Below, piece by piece: positions 1-11,311 of a stretch of DNA of 64,000 nucleotides (the first letter of the stretch is position 1; each line of letters begins with the position of its first letter). The notes under the pieces were generated by a model. That model saw only the letters and a list, made by a program, of their open reading frames with translations. It made no database searches and was not told the origin of the DNA. The stretch is from NCBI GenBank assembly GCA_002633005.1, contig NMRA01000216.1, positions 177,499-241,498 of the forward strand, in the 5' to 3' direction. The position numbers and the translations under genes are program-made. This DNA is from Phoronis australis. Lineage: Eukaryota; Phoronida; Phoronidae.

Positions 1-2139
1 TAGGCCTACGCTAAATTTAAAACAAAATACATCAACACGAGTTTTGTATTTGGCCGACAGAGATTATTCGAAAGTTGCCGAGACGAGTGGTCAACTTAAC
101 TGTGAAACGTTAATAAGCTCTTTCAAAAGTACGCTTTCCAATGGCATGTATTGTGATCTATACATTCGACATTGACTGAAGAGAAGAATGCGACCTTTCA
201 GATTTTGAATGCTTGTCATTTGTGCTTATCGATTTCAATTAAATTAGAGAATTTTGTGGCAGACGAGTCGAAGATACCCTTTCCGCATTTTTCAGTCGAA
301 AACTTCACGAAAGAAGTTTGTTTAATTTAAAATTATTCCAAAATGATACTTATTCAACAAGTAGACAAACGTTTTCAAAATAACCAGAGGGAAATTTGAA
401 AAATTTCAAAACAATTTTGAATTTCTCGTGGTTCGTCAACAAAATGGCTGCCAACTGTTGAACGACAATGAACTTCGCCTCGTAAAAATGGAAATACATT
501 CAGGACAGTAATTTAAGAAATGTTCTTATTTTAATGATGACTTCGATTGATGAAACACAGCATGTGTCCTAATCTAGTGTAAAATAAGGAAGGAGTCGTG
601 AAGAAACTTTAAGGTGAACTCACTAAAACGACCGATTTTGCTCATGGCCAACAGCATTAAAAGGTTTATCGCTTTCATAAGGTAATACAGCATGCATTTT
701 TCGGGGTCAAAATCTTCGAGTTATTGTAAAATGATCGTTAATGGTAGGATGATTGTTGCCATCGCTTGATACTATGGAACGCCTGTTGTCGTTGGGATTG
801 CTGTACTCGATATACCAGTAAATTTCCTGCATACATCAACCACTCACAATGCAGTACTTTAGGTACTTCCTGCATACACCAACCAATCACAATGCAGTAC
901 TTTATGTACTTCCTTTGTACAGCTATTCTGTTTTTGTTTTCCTGTCTAAAGTTTCGTCATGAATATGTCTCTTTTGTTGTTGAGCGCTTAACCAGTTGTT
1001 CACTTTTTAGGTAGGAGATAATTGCACGTACTATCAACCTTTTCAATACAATGTGTTTGGATATTGGGAGTAAAGCAATTTCCCGTCATGCGTACAAAAA
1101 CTTTTGAAATACAAATAGCACCACAAAAACTAAATAGGAACAATTCATCTACTTTCTAGTTAATCAATACACAAGTTAAAGTAACTATTTCCGTTTCATT
1201 TTCGAAAAAACTGATTTGAAACGCAAACCAAATTAAATAAAACATTTCCTATCTAACGGTTTTTGAATTTCTGGTAATCGACATGTCTTGTTCAATCTGT
1301 AACTGGCACTGGGATTTACCCGAGTATTTGAACAATCGTGTCTATTGAACATTACGGGTCGATCACCAGAAATTCAAACAATTTAAAAATATTTCTGTCG
1401 AAGATATTCATTTGATACTCGAGAAGACATATCTTTAATTCATGGAAATGACCTTGCATTTTTATGAAATGATTTTGAATGACGTTCTTGCACAGGGAAT
1501 TTCTGAAAATAATTTAGATCGTCTTAGATGCTAACTCATGGTCTGTATAAGGAAAATCTCCAGGAAAGGAAGACAGCGATTAGTCTACTTTTGGGGACAA
1601 TAAAATAAATTTAGGGATGTTTCTCAAAATGGTTGTTTTTCGCCTTTTTATGGATGGCGTTTGACTAAGCTTTAATTAGCCAACAGGTTACAGTAGTTTT
1701 GTTTCTACCGTTTGGGATATTCCAGCCGATCTGGTTATTTTTGTTGTGTCCACGTGCGCGTGCGCGTGTCGTCTCTTATTATAAGTGGGATTATATAGTT
1801 TTGATCATGTGTTTTAATTCGTCGTTAGATATGTCTGATGATGAACGTAATTGTGGAAACATCTAGTACAAGTATATGTATTATTCGACTAAATGGTCGC
1901 ACGTGAAAACGATTTGAATTTTGAGCAAGATCCAAGCGCCATGGTACACCGAGGCAGTTCTCAGTGCGACCTTCAAACCACTTGTATAACTGGGCTAAGC
2001 GTTGTATTGAACAAAATCCTCGTGGACATAGGCATGCTTTGGCCAAAGTTGATAATTTTACCCAACCCCAGCACATTCCATAAAGATTTTGAGACGGGGT
2101 CAGACCTTCGGAGAACGAGTTTGGCATAATAGGGCTTAA
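1..2139. other. Intergenic, no gene seen
   Basis: AT-rich DNA with no ORF showing a recognisable domain and no convincing exon with splice sites. Short open frames on both strands overlap each other and look like chance. The only structure seen is a 44-bp tandem duplication listed separately. Confidence 0.5.
823..913. repeat. 44-bp tandem duplication
   Basis: A unit beginning TTCCTGCATACA and ending in the GCAGTACTTTA(g/t)GTAC segment occurs twice in a row with a few mismatches (second copy from 867). A short chance ORF spans it. No function suggested. Confidence 0.75.
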
Positions 2140-2575
2140 TAGGGATAAACCTTTGTTCTGTCAAAGAAACGAAATTTCGATTTAGATCACTTATCATTGT
2201 TGACCTAGTTTGGTCTCAACTTGTTGACCTACTTTGGTCTCAACTTGTTGACCTTGTTTGGTCTCAACTTGTTGACCTAGTTTGGTCTCAACTTGTTGAC
2301 CTAGTTTGGTCTCAACTTGTTACTTATTCAGATGAGATGTGCTTTTTGGTTTTACAAAGAACTAGCAGATCTTTTCTTTTTTTCAAAATAATGCTCGGGT
2401 TATAAAAGGACACGACGTAAAAAGTGAACTTGTAGAAAGAACAAGGTGTGAAGCAACAAACTGTCAACTCTTTCCAAGCCCAGAATTCACGGTCATCAAT
2501 TTGACAATTTGAGACCAATTTCAATATGGTAAGTGGTGTAAATCAAAAATTGTTTTTGTAACGGAAGACTGGTTA
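2140..2575. mobile_element. MITE-like element with long inverted ends (family GGTCTCAA)
   Basis: The left end (about 2166-2220: ATTTAGATCACTTA ... GGTCTCAAC) is an imperfect reverse complement of the right end (about 2507-2557: GAGACCAATTTCA ... TAAGTGGTGTAAATC). Matching single ends occur at 37750-37820 (right-end type) and 38283-38360 (left-end type), and looser relatives near 8450-8640 and 21800-22010. This suggests a non-autonomous DNA transposon family. No transposase frame is visible, and the target duplication was not resolved. Confidence 0.6.
2197..2316. repeat. 24-bp tandem repeat, 5 copies
   Basis: Five head-to-tail 24-bp units, consensus TTGTTGACCTAGTTTGGTC plus TCAAC, start at 2197, 2221, 2245, 2269 and 2293. 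Only a few substitutions separate them. The array lies at the inner edge of the left inverted end of the surrounding MITE, so it is an expansion of that terminus. There are no spacers, so it is not a CRISPR array. Confidence 0.92.
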
Positions 2576-3818
2576 GTAGTTGCTTTAAGAGAAAGCGTGC
2601 AACCGAAATACTCTTCTGAGGGATGGGGTACGAAAAAGGACTTCTTACAGCGGCGGATCTAGGATATCATAAAGGGGGCCCCCAACATTTTGTCTCAAAG
2701 CACGACTACATGCGCGAACTCAGCTTGAAAGATAGGGGGCTTGAATTTCTGGACCTTCTTCTAAAAAACGGGAAACGATTACACAGGTCGTCTGAGTAAG
2801 GTGAGAGCCACCCAAGTCCGCCTATGTCTCAAACGCGACAAAAGTGATATGGACACAGTGAACCAAGAGTTTATTACAGAAGCGAATCAAACAGAAGACG
2901 TTTGTATTAGAAATCAGCTTAAATGATATTTTACAATAATCTTTAAATCTTTTAAATTTGTAAAACAATGCGGCCTCGGACTCATACTCGCGCGAACATA
3001 TAAAGTTCAAGAAAAACAAGATTTCCAACATCTATAAACTATAAAGATTGGCGTATCGACTACAGTCATGGTAAAAAAGGTTACAGGCACAATTTCCTCC
3101 CGTAAGGAAGAGTTAGAATCTCCCAGACAACCATGGGGTAGTGACGTCACACTTCACCTTTAGAGCCGAGTCTAATCCGAGTCTCAATATTCCGATGTTG
3201 TGGACCAACACCTGGCCTGCGCTCCGTAGACCCGATAGCCATGCACCTGCGGCAAGAAATCTTCGCTTTTGAAGCGAAAACATTGAATTCTGTTCCATGA
3301 TTCATGAATCATATCCGGAAATTCAACATTTCAATCTCGCCCACCAATCACGTCAGTGGCTGCCAAGTTCAGGTTATGATAGTCTTGAGCATTCTTGTGA
3401 AATAGTCGCCCTTCACTCGTGTGATTTCGTGTGGTCGTGAGTTATCTCGCTTTTCTGGCAAGAAACTGTCCAATACAGAATGTTACCCAGGTCACCATGC
3501 TTCAGTACACAGACGAATAACCTTTAAAATATACGACGATAGGCAACGGCAAGCCACTGTTTGGCGCCTATAACTTTTTATGGCTCCAGAAGATGGTGAA
3601 GGCGAATGAAAAAACGTTAACATTGATAACACGAAGAGCGCCCTTTGGGCTGAAATTCGCTGGCCTTGTGACAGATTTTTTTAATTTCAGATTCAGAATG
3701 TAATTCAGTTAGTATGAGATCATCTAAAATCTAAGTATTCATAACTTTTTGACACAGAAAGAGTTTGTCGTTTCGGAAATGGCGTAAGTGAAACGAAGAC
3801 CCCCAGTTTTCAGGTTAT
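2576..3818. other. Intergenic, repeat fragments
   Basis: No gene is recognised. Around 2643 the GGCGGATCTAGGA sequence followed by a G/C run begins a dispersed repeat seen again near 48936, 49971 and 53241. Around 3113-3300 an unbroken frame of 61 codons on the minus strand has no domain and is probably repeat-derived. The olfactomedin gene's 3' untranslated region should lie in the last few hundred bases. Confidence 0.4.
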
Positions 3819-6800
3819 TTACGGGTCATAAACTATTGGCGTTATTTTGATCTGGTGGGCACTGTCCCACATGGCAATAAACCTCTCGCCGGTGATCTCG
3901 TTATGGTAGTAATTAGTATTTGCGTTGTATCCGTGTTTTGTTGGAAACATGATAGCATTGCCTCTCAGCTCGAAGGAGGTAAGGGTGTCGTTGTGGGTAT
4001 TGTAGGTGTACCGTATGTACGAGGGATTATGAGCGTGATGATTAATAATATACAATATACCGCAAGCCATAAACGCGTTTCCATAGTCGTATTTTCTGAG
4101 TGAATTGGTAAAAAAATAATTCTTCTCAATCGTTTGGTTAACCGTATTGATCTTGCTTAAGGCCAAGTAGCAACCGTTGTCGTACGTTCCCCAGATGACC
4201 CACAAGCCGTATTCATCTGTTGCTATGTCAATATCAGAGTAATGATAATGATGCCAGCGACACTGATCACGGATTCCAGCCTGGTGTCCCTCGACGTCGG
4301 CGAATGAAATGCGCGTGTAGTTATTTACATCCGGGATATTGAACACCATCACGTTCCGCTGATTATGCTCATTGCAGTAGAGTTTGGAACCGTACACCAA
4401 TCCCTGATGACCGTCACAACCGACCGGTAAATTGTATTGTATCCTATTGGTGTCGGATCTGTAGTCCTGTTCCGTGGGGTGGGCGTAGAGGATTTTTACG
4501 TTTTCGTAATACGTCATGAAATAGAACGTGGCGTTTGGGGAGAGAGGATCCTTGCCCCAAAATCCTCGTGTGTTATGGCGATGAGCCAATGTGTCGACGT
4601 TGAATTCCAGCCATTTGATGTGCTTGCAACCTACAAATCATTTACGAGGAAATAGTATGTTCTGATCACAGTGGCCATTCCGCGTAATATATACTCTGTG
4701 AATTGTGTAGGCTTCACTAATAAACGCTTATAAGACGCGAAAGAAGTCTATGAAAATGTTCACGTTTTGCTTTCGGTTTTAAACTGAAGCCCATGAGGTT
4801 TCACCCATGACAGAGGGCACGAAATACTCATTGCTTTGCATTTTATCCAGAGAAGCTTTCATTTCCCCTTGGTTTATTCACAAAAGAAAATTGTATAATA
4901 TCTACAATTTTTGTCACGACTTGTCTACGAGGGTGCAATTTACTCCAATCGAAAATGCCTTTAACTACGTTTTCTGTATGAACTATATATAAGCTGCCCT
5001 GACGTAGCCAGTAGTATTGTAAAGGGGGCGGGGGTGGGGGGCAAACGTGTAAGGGGGGTTAAAATGAGTGGCAACCTGGGTGCATTTTGCAGTGATCAGA
5101 GGCTCATAAAAAAGTTCAGAATACTTCGATACCTAAAATTTGACAAAAAGCACAGGTACAATGCCGCTCTAGGCTTGCGATCGAAAGCAATGTTTATGAG
5201 AGAAAGGTGATGCACTATCGTTCTATTTACGTGGGTAATAGTCATTCACAAGTGTTCGTCTCACGAAAATAATGCCTTCATACAATAAAAATAAAAATAA
5301 ATAATTGCAGGCGGTCTGATACACGTTGTATCAGACGTGCGCAGGCCTCGCATATGGGCCCATTGCACTGATCACCTGGAAATATTTTTATGCTTTATTG
5401 ATATATGATTAAAACCGAGCTGAGGAGCTAGAAACCTGACTCAAGGGTTCAGCAGTGTGACCTGGTGGGACTTGAACCCGGGTACTTATCAACCAGGCCA
5501 CACTGCCTCCTCCATGCCTTCATAACAAAATAGAATGAATACGTGATATGTGTTTCCTTGGTCAAGAAATGATGAACATTTTCACTACACTCCCTTTCAA
5601 GTTCTGTAAAATTCGTGCAAGTATAGCCCTAACAAAAGTGTATTAACCCGATACCTTTGTACTTGGAACATCGGTCGCTCTGTGATGGGCCATTCTGCAA
5701 CGAGAAAGAAAATTAACACGTTTTACTTTTGATTACGATTAAAAGGACATTATCGACTTTACGACCAAAAAACACATTACCGGATGGTTGTTAAATGGGG
5801 CAGACTATTTGAAGTTATTAGCTTTCGCCTGAGCTATATAACAACAAAATCCTTTGGGATTTTATTATAAATCGCCAATTCTCGCCGTTGCCTGCCAGAC
5901 GTTCGCTGAAATAAAGACCGGCTGCTACAGCGGAGCTTGTGAGTTCGTTCTCGTGCTTTTCCTACATTTTGTTAAATTACTTCTCTCGCCGAGAATGTCC
6001 CTTTAATTAAGAATATAATGTTAGTTTACATGAAGAAACCTGTTGAGTTTCCTCATCCTCACGATAACTGTAATTTCAATTACCACTTTAATTTTGTGTG
6101 TGACCTGTCTGTGTGTGTGTGTGCGTGTGTGTGTGTGTGTATGTGCGCGCGTGTGTGTGTGTGCGTGTGCGAGCGTGTTTAGGCGTACAGTAATGTCTGT
6201 CATTTTTTGTTTCACTACCGCAAAATTGGCAATTAACATATTTTTTAATCCGAGTAACGAACAAGTTCAGACCAATTTTATATTGGTAAGAGCTCTAAAC
6301 TTAAAGTTATTTCGGTAATCGCCGCTTTACGCGGAATAAGTTCCATCTGTACATGAACTTCACCCTAAATTACGAATTCTTTTAAGATTTTTTTCTAAAG
6401 GTCGATGTTGTGTTGAAAGATAGTTTTGGAATTCTTTGCCCAGTTTGGATTGTTTTGAATGATTTTATACGATTGTATCGACAGAACGGAAGGTTGAGCC
6501 GAAATTTGCTTTGAAAACATCTACTACTACTGTGGCTACTGCTGTTTCTACAACCACCACTGAGTAATACTACTAAAACTTCAACTTCCACTAAAAAGCA
6601 TACTATAACTAATATTATTACTAAAATTTTTATTATAATTAGCATAATTGTCGTTATAATTATTACGACATCAATGGTCATAAGTATTATTTATTATTAT
6701 CATTACTATTATTACTATTGTTATTATTACTATTATTACTATTATTATTAATATTACTATTATTACTAGTATCACTATTGCTATTATTATTAACATTACT

Positions 6801-7521
6801 TTCTTATTGTTATTGTTATTATAGTTATTATTGTTTTTTCATATTCAATTATCGTTACCATTCTCCTATGTACATGTAGACAAAACTTCAATTCTAAGTG
6901 GTTTTGCGAAATACACATCGTCAATATATGTTTTTAATGATACATGTATGTATAGTATTACTGTACTCTTTCGCTTATCGGCTTCACATTAAATTTTTAC
7001 TCTTATTTCCTAGAGCCTCAACAAAAAATCTAATCCACTTAGCTTAAAATTTATTATCATAAAGATGAGAAGTTGAATAAATACATTTAAATGGTTTAAT
7101 GAATACGCTTGAGTCCCAGTTCAAAACATGTGCCTTCATTCTTGACACCAAGGGATCTTTTAAAGGAAAAAAGAGTTCTACACGTCTAAAACAATACCTT
7201 TTGAAAGTAGCTGAAACCCTTTCTTGTATCCATGTTGTACCCAGTTGCGGATGGTACGTCGGACGTGAGTTCGCACGTGTACGTTTCCTTTTCTTCAAAG
7301 TTCACGGACTGGCATTGGTCGTTGTTATTGCACTTAGACGTGCATTCTGCTTTAGAGTAAACTTCATGCTCGTCGAGACGACTGCCAATACTAAAGACAT
7401 CTTTGTTGCATTCCTTGGGTTTGATGTACTTGTTAAAGTTAATGGACGAGCATTTTTGGTTTGAATGAGCGCTGCTCAGAAGGGACAGGAAACAAAACGC
7501 TAAGTGTACACTCCAGGTCAT
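3819..7521 (-). CDS. Secreted PAN/Apple-olfactomedin domain protein (3 exons)
   Basis: Exons on the minus strand are 7521-7198, 5694-5655 and 4630-3819. Phases join cleanly (0, then 1) to give 391 aa. Residues 1-20 form a signal peptide. Residues 24-105 form a Cys-rich PAN/Apple-like module (Cys 24, 38, 60, 64, 70, 83). A 15-residue linker leads to an olfactomedin domain from Cys123 to the end. Within it, Cys311 in the AFMACGILY strand should pair with Cys123, as in myocilin. Asp260, Asn306 and Asp377 match the myocilin calcium-ligand positions. The start ATG is the first before the hydrophobic leader, and a TTTATAAAC box lies about 40 bp upstream. Such proteins are extracellular and usually mediate adhesion or matrix contacts; the ligand is unknown. 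The PAN call is weaker than the olfactomedin call. The 40-nt middle exon is inferred from its splice sites and phase. Confidence 0.85.
5452..5513 (-). repeat. tRNA-like hairpin (SINE head remnant)
   Basis: On the minus strand GGTTCAAGTCC resembles a polymerase III B box, preceded by an A-box-like TGGCCTGGTTGATAAGT. The ends GCAGTGTGGCCTGG and CCAGGTCACACTGC pair as a stem. The anticodon region is missing, so this is not a functional tRNA. It lies in intron 2 of the PAN-olfactomedin gene. Confidence 0.5.
6109..6178. repeat. (GT)n microsatellite
   Basis: Nearly uninterrupted GT dinucleotides with a few GC steps, in intron 1 of the PAN-olfactomedin gene. His-Thr or Cys-Val rich open frames across it are artefacts. 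Confidence 0.95.
6685..6834. repeat. (TTA)n microsatellite
   Basis: Degenerate ATT/TTA triplet repeat interrupted by ACT and GTT steps, intronic. No coding signal. Confidence 0.9.
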
Positions 7522-7639
7522 TATGAATATGCAACTGAAGATCGTCTACCAAAACTTAGTTTATAAACCAAGTGATCTTCAAAAATGGGGCTCTCTACGG
7601 GGATAACGGCACAACGGCCAAACTTAATACCATTGGTTC

Positions 7640-7990
7640 CGGATAGGAACCTCCTTTGTCTTGGAAGTAAGAAAACGCGTCATTATATTGGCCTCGTTTA
7701 GGAAAATTAATGTCGGGCTGATTCTAGGAACCATGTCGAAAAATGTAGCATACACGGTAACTTCTCCAGTTTATCCAAATATCTGCACGGCCGCCGTGCA
7801 ACTGCGGCAGTTGCGCCTCGATGGCACTGGGACGTCAAATACAGTTAAAGCCGTCAAAAAAATCGAGAAACCTCCAATGGCGCGAATACGAGACAGACAA
7901 CTGATGATGCAGCACTGTCGGTAAATACAGCGAGATTCAAATGTTGCTGTGTGTAATCCGGCACCGTCCTTTTCGGACCCAGCGGACATC
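7640..7990. repeat. Dispersed repeat, copy 1 (pair with 27170-27545)
   Basis: Blocks shared with 27170-27545 in the same order include AAGAAA(a/g)CGCGT near 7670 and GTAAATACAGCGAGATTC near 7921, followed by TGTGTGTAATCCGG. Spacing between blocks is similar in both copies. The copy is non-coding as far as can be seen, and its class is unknown. Confidence 0.6.
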
Positions 7991-9858
7991 GACGGATAGG
8001 CCACGCCCACCATAGTTACAGTTCCAACGTGCGGGTTCTACAAGTACAATATTTAGTCAATTTGGCGAAATTCCATGAGGCGTTTAACAACAGCAGATTA
8101 TCTACAAAGGTTTTGGTCACATCTCATTGTCAGGTTATTATGTAGAGCCAGATGATCAAAATCATGCTGGGTCCAGGGGACGCAAACGAACCTGACTGTT
8201 ACACTAAGCTTTTGAGCCCATTCATACCTTGCGTAACCCCACTGACATGCCACAGTGTCTCATCGATTCAATCAGGTAACAATTAGCCTAAATACTATTG
8301 CCTTTTCATGTTCGTTGATAACTGAAGATCGCGCATTTCAATAAAAGAGTGGTAACGATTCTTCGCTAATTTTGTAAATAAATAGTTGATTGCTTTGATC
8401 GTTCACTCGTTCATCGTTAAAACAAGGCTATAAACCTGCGTTCCGACCACGAAGCGAACCGATTTTGATAACTTGTTGCTATAAAATTGACCCCAACTTG
8501 TTCCTGAGCAATCCAATTAAAAGCAGTCACCGTTTCTAGGCCGACAATTCGTTATTTTTGATTAGTTGAGAACATGCAGGACATATAAACAGACACGCCG
8601 TGACAAGCCAGGCAATTTTGTGACGGAAGACGGGTTTAATATTGGAAAGTGCACAAGGTTTGAGATAGAAAAACGAGGAAATTTGAGGATGAAAAGAAAC
8701 ATCCCCATGCCTTAAAAAAAGAGGTTAAGTGGGGGTCCACACTTGCAGCAATTCTTAAGTTTATTGAAGTATGCTGGGGAGGTTAAAATAGGTAGTGCCG
8801 GATTATCGATTAAGCTTAACATGCAACAGTTCAGGGACCCAGCGCGAAATAGTTGGAGCCTCACCACGTCGCCACGACCGTGGGGACCACAATTGTTCTT
8901 GTAACGGGCGAGCGACGGGGGTGGGGGTCGGCAACTCGAAAATGGTGGCGACGGGATAAGGGAGAATTGAGCAACCGGGGAGTAGCAAGAAATTGTGACA
9001 AACTAGGGGTAGATTGAAAGCTGTGGCTACCGCATGGGGTGAATGTGGCGACCGGGGCACCCACGCATTTACAGCCTTAAGGCCAACCGGGTACTCAAAT
9101 ACAACTACTCATTGGATTGTCGGTGCTTAGACGAGATGATACCCTTGACGATTACAGTCCGACGAGCCATCGAGGACGAGTATACCCGGCATACAGTTAA
9201 GTATAAGCGGAGATAATAAAAACAACGAATTCAGGATGATTATTCAATTAGGACTTTGAAGTTAATATTATAAATGTAAACCATTGAAGATGCAACACAT
9301 TATAAAAATCTAAGAATAGTCAAAAACACAAATTACGGATCAACAAGTTTCTTAAGTAAAAGCTAAAATAAATAAATAACCAATCAATCCATGATATTTG
9401 TTTTCTTTCGGTCAGTCTAAGCTGTAAACTCTGATTACATCACTTCCAATCGACGTCATAACTACTCCAGAGCAGACATCAATTTTACAATATCAATAGC
9501 TGATAATCACATACAATAATACTATCTGGTAATACATGAAGTTACAGACAGTCGGATATTTCAAGACTGTCATGGACGCAATAATTATCGAAGGAATTAA
9601 TTAGTTATCGATCATAGTCTTTGACCGCGCTTAACCTATGTCTTTCCAAACATTCAATATTCTCAACTAGGAGTCATCGTGTGCGAAATTAGATAATTTT
9701 CTAATCAGCGCCAAATCAAAATGTACTCCATAAAATTTAAGAAATCATTTTTAGTTCAATTTTAAACAGAAAATATCAAAACTAAGTCGGACTACCACTT
9801 TGGATTCCATGCTCAGATCAATATACTGAGGTGCTTGGTGGCCTCCCTGAATACTTAC

Positions 9859-9903
9859 GTTTGCAAGCAATACAATTAACCAGGAATGCACCGTAGAATA
9901 CAT
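9859..9903 (-). CDS. Possible signal-peptide exon, orphan
   Basis: ATG at 9903 opens a 15-codon stretch (MYSTVHSWLIVLLAN) ending exactly at a strong GTAAGT donor, phase 0. The composition is that of a signal peptide, and many secreted-protein genes have such a first exon. No downstream partner exon was found between here and 7521. It could be an alternative first exon of the PAN-olfactomedin gene, part of a gene lost to repeats, or chance. Confidence 0.22.
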
Positions 9904-11295
9904 ATTTGTACTAACTGTGGCGCACGAAATCTCTTCCACGAAAATCTGGTCCCACACGATTCAACATTTGAAAGCGTTTTTTTTTTTAAAGCATCAATTC
10001 TCACCTGTTTTGCACGTAAAACTATACGCTTATCAGAGGTCTAGTAATAAGTACACACACATGCAACCGACCATCGTACAAGGGTATGGCTTCAACTGTA
10101 AACTTTCATGGCTTTTCGTCATCCTTACTACTTTTTCCTGAATTACGAGTCTTTAATGGGCGACTACTGGATATTCCCTACCTAGGGCTAATAAATAAAG
10201 TCGTCTCCATTTGACAACCTACTAGATTGAGAACAGAAAGCAGTCAAGTCAGTATAGGGCGTTTGTGTGATGTGGGACCCACTTGATTACCTGAATGCAG
10301 GTATTTCTTGGGAAGGTCCCTTGCACCTCTTGCTACACTAAGGGAATTTCCCAATGAAAAAACGTTGACATCAACTACAGCTAATAAGTAAAAGCTCAAG
10401 TTAAAGACGCAATATCTCATTAAAACCGTGAATATGTAAATTTGTTGCAAGCGCCACCTGTTGACTTCATGGAGAACTGCATATACAAGTATAATCAGGT
10501 AAAGAAACAATTTGTACAAAAAATTGCGGTTTTTAAAGAAAACACTTAAGAACACTGTAAACATATAAAAATCACAGAAATTCCAAATAATAGGCAACCG
10601 TTATTTGATAGTGAAATAAACAAATAATAAAAACTGTGCCTTGTTGTTTCATTAGGGTAATGTTGAAAGAGTACCACACTCATTTAAATAAAAATAGTCT
10701 CCCAAAACGAGACTTTCGCGAGATTGTAATGGTAACTGGTTCTTGGATGGTTCCCGGCACACCCGGGTTGTTTGTAAACTAGTACTTCATGTGCATATTC
10801 ACAATTTAATGAGACATAGCATCTTTACTGATCTCACATGTCGCTAGTGTTTGACCTTTCAACTGTCAGGCGTGCACCCATAGCTTGACATACAGGTCCA
10901 AAATAATCCTCTACCTTTCATTCACTTTGTTTGAGGGTACCTGACTTATTGAACACTGTCTTCTACTCAGTTTGCCACAAATGGCGAATGTACCAAGAAA
11001 ATGGAATGTCACTAGAAGCAGTACAAAGCACCAGAAAGCCTGTGGAAACAGGGTACATCCTCAATAAACAGTAGAAACCTAATTCAAAGGTTTGTGAAAT
11101 GACATGTCCGTTTTTGTCCACACTATTCACTGACAATAAGCAATTCGATATTCTGTAATACGCTTATCACTAAAGGCAGCAGTGCCACCAACTGCAATTT
11201 ATCACTTCCGGCAACGAACTACCGTAAAAAATCTCAATTTAAGATACAAGACAGTCAAATTGCTAATAGCCATTTTTGTTCCAAATTGAAGAATT

Positions 11296-11311
11296 TTTAT
11301 TCTTCTTTATT
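11296..11311 (-). terminator. Poly(A) signals overlapping the stop codon
   Basis: On the minus strand the TAA stop (11309-11307) lies inside an AATAAA hexamer (11311-11306). A second AATAAA follows at 11301-11296. If used, the 3' untranslated region would be only a few tens of bases. Confidence 0.6.

Larger units (their letters stand above)
7522..11306. other. Intergenic, dispersed repeat plus unassigned DNA
   Basis: This stretch lies upstream of the PAN-olfactomedin gene and downstream of the ankyrin-C2 gene. It contains a dispersed repeat at 7640-7990, a GC-richer block at 8860-9065 without a recognised product, and one possible signal-peptide exon at 9859-9903. The other open frames lack domains and splice context. 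Confidence 0.45.

Noticed and set aside
2197-2316. Possible CRISPR-like array of 24-bp repeats
   Set aside because: Units abut with no spacers, the genome is eukaryotic, and the array lies inside a transposon terminal repeat.
6021-6318. Open frames of 72 and 91 codons
   Set aside because: They are His-Thr or Cys-Val translations of the GT microsatellite.
7771-8013. 80-codon minus-strand frame as a gene
   Set aside because: It lies within the dispersed repeat shared with 27170-27545, where the frame is not retained.
8803-9064. Two overlapping Pro-rich minus-strand frames
   Set aside because: GC-rich local composition keeps both frames open; no domain or splice context.
10244-10597. 117-codon hydrophobic minus-strand frame
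   Set aside because: Phe/Leu/Tyr richness follows the AT-rich composition; no conserved motif or splice signals.
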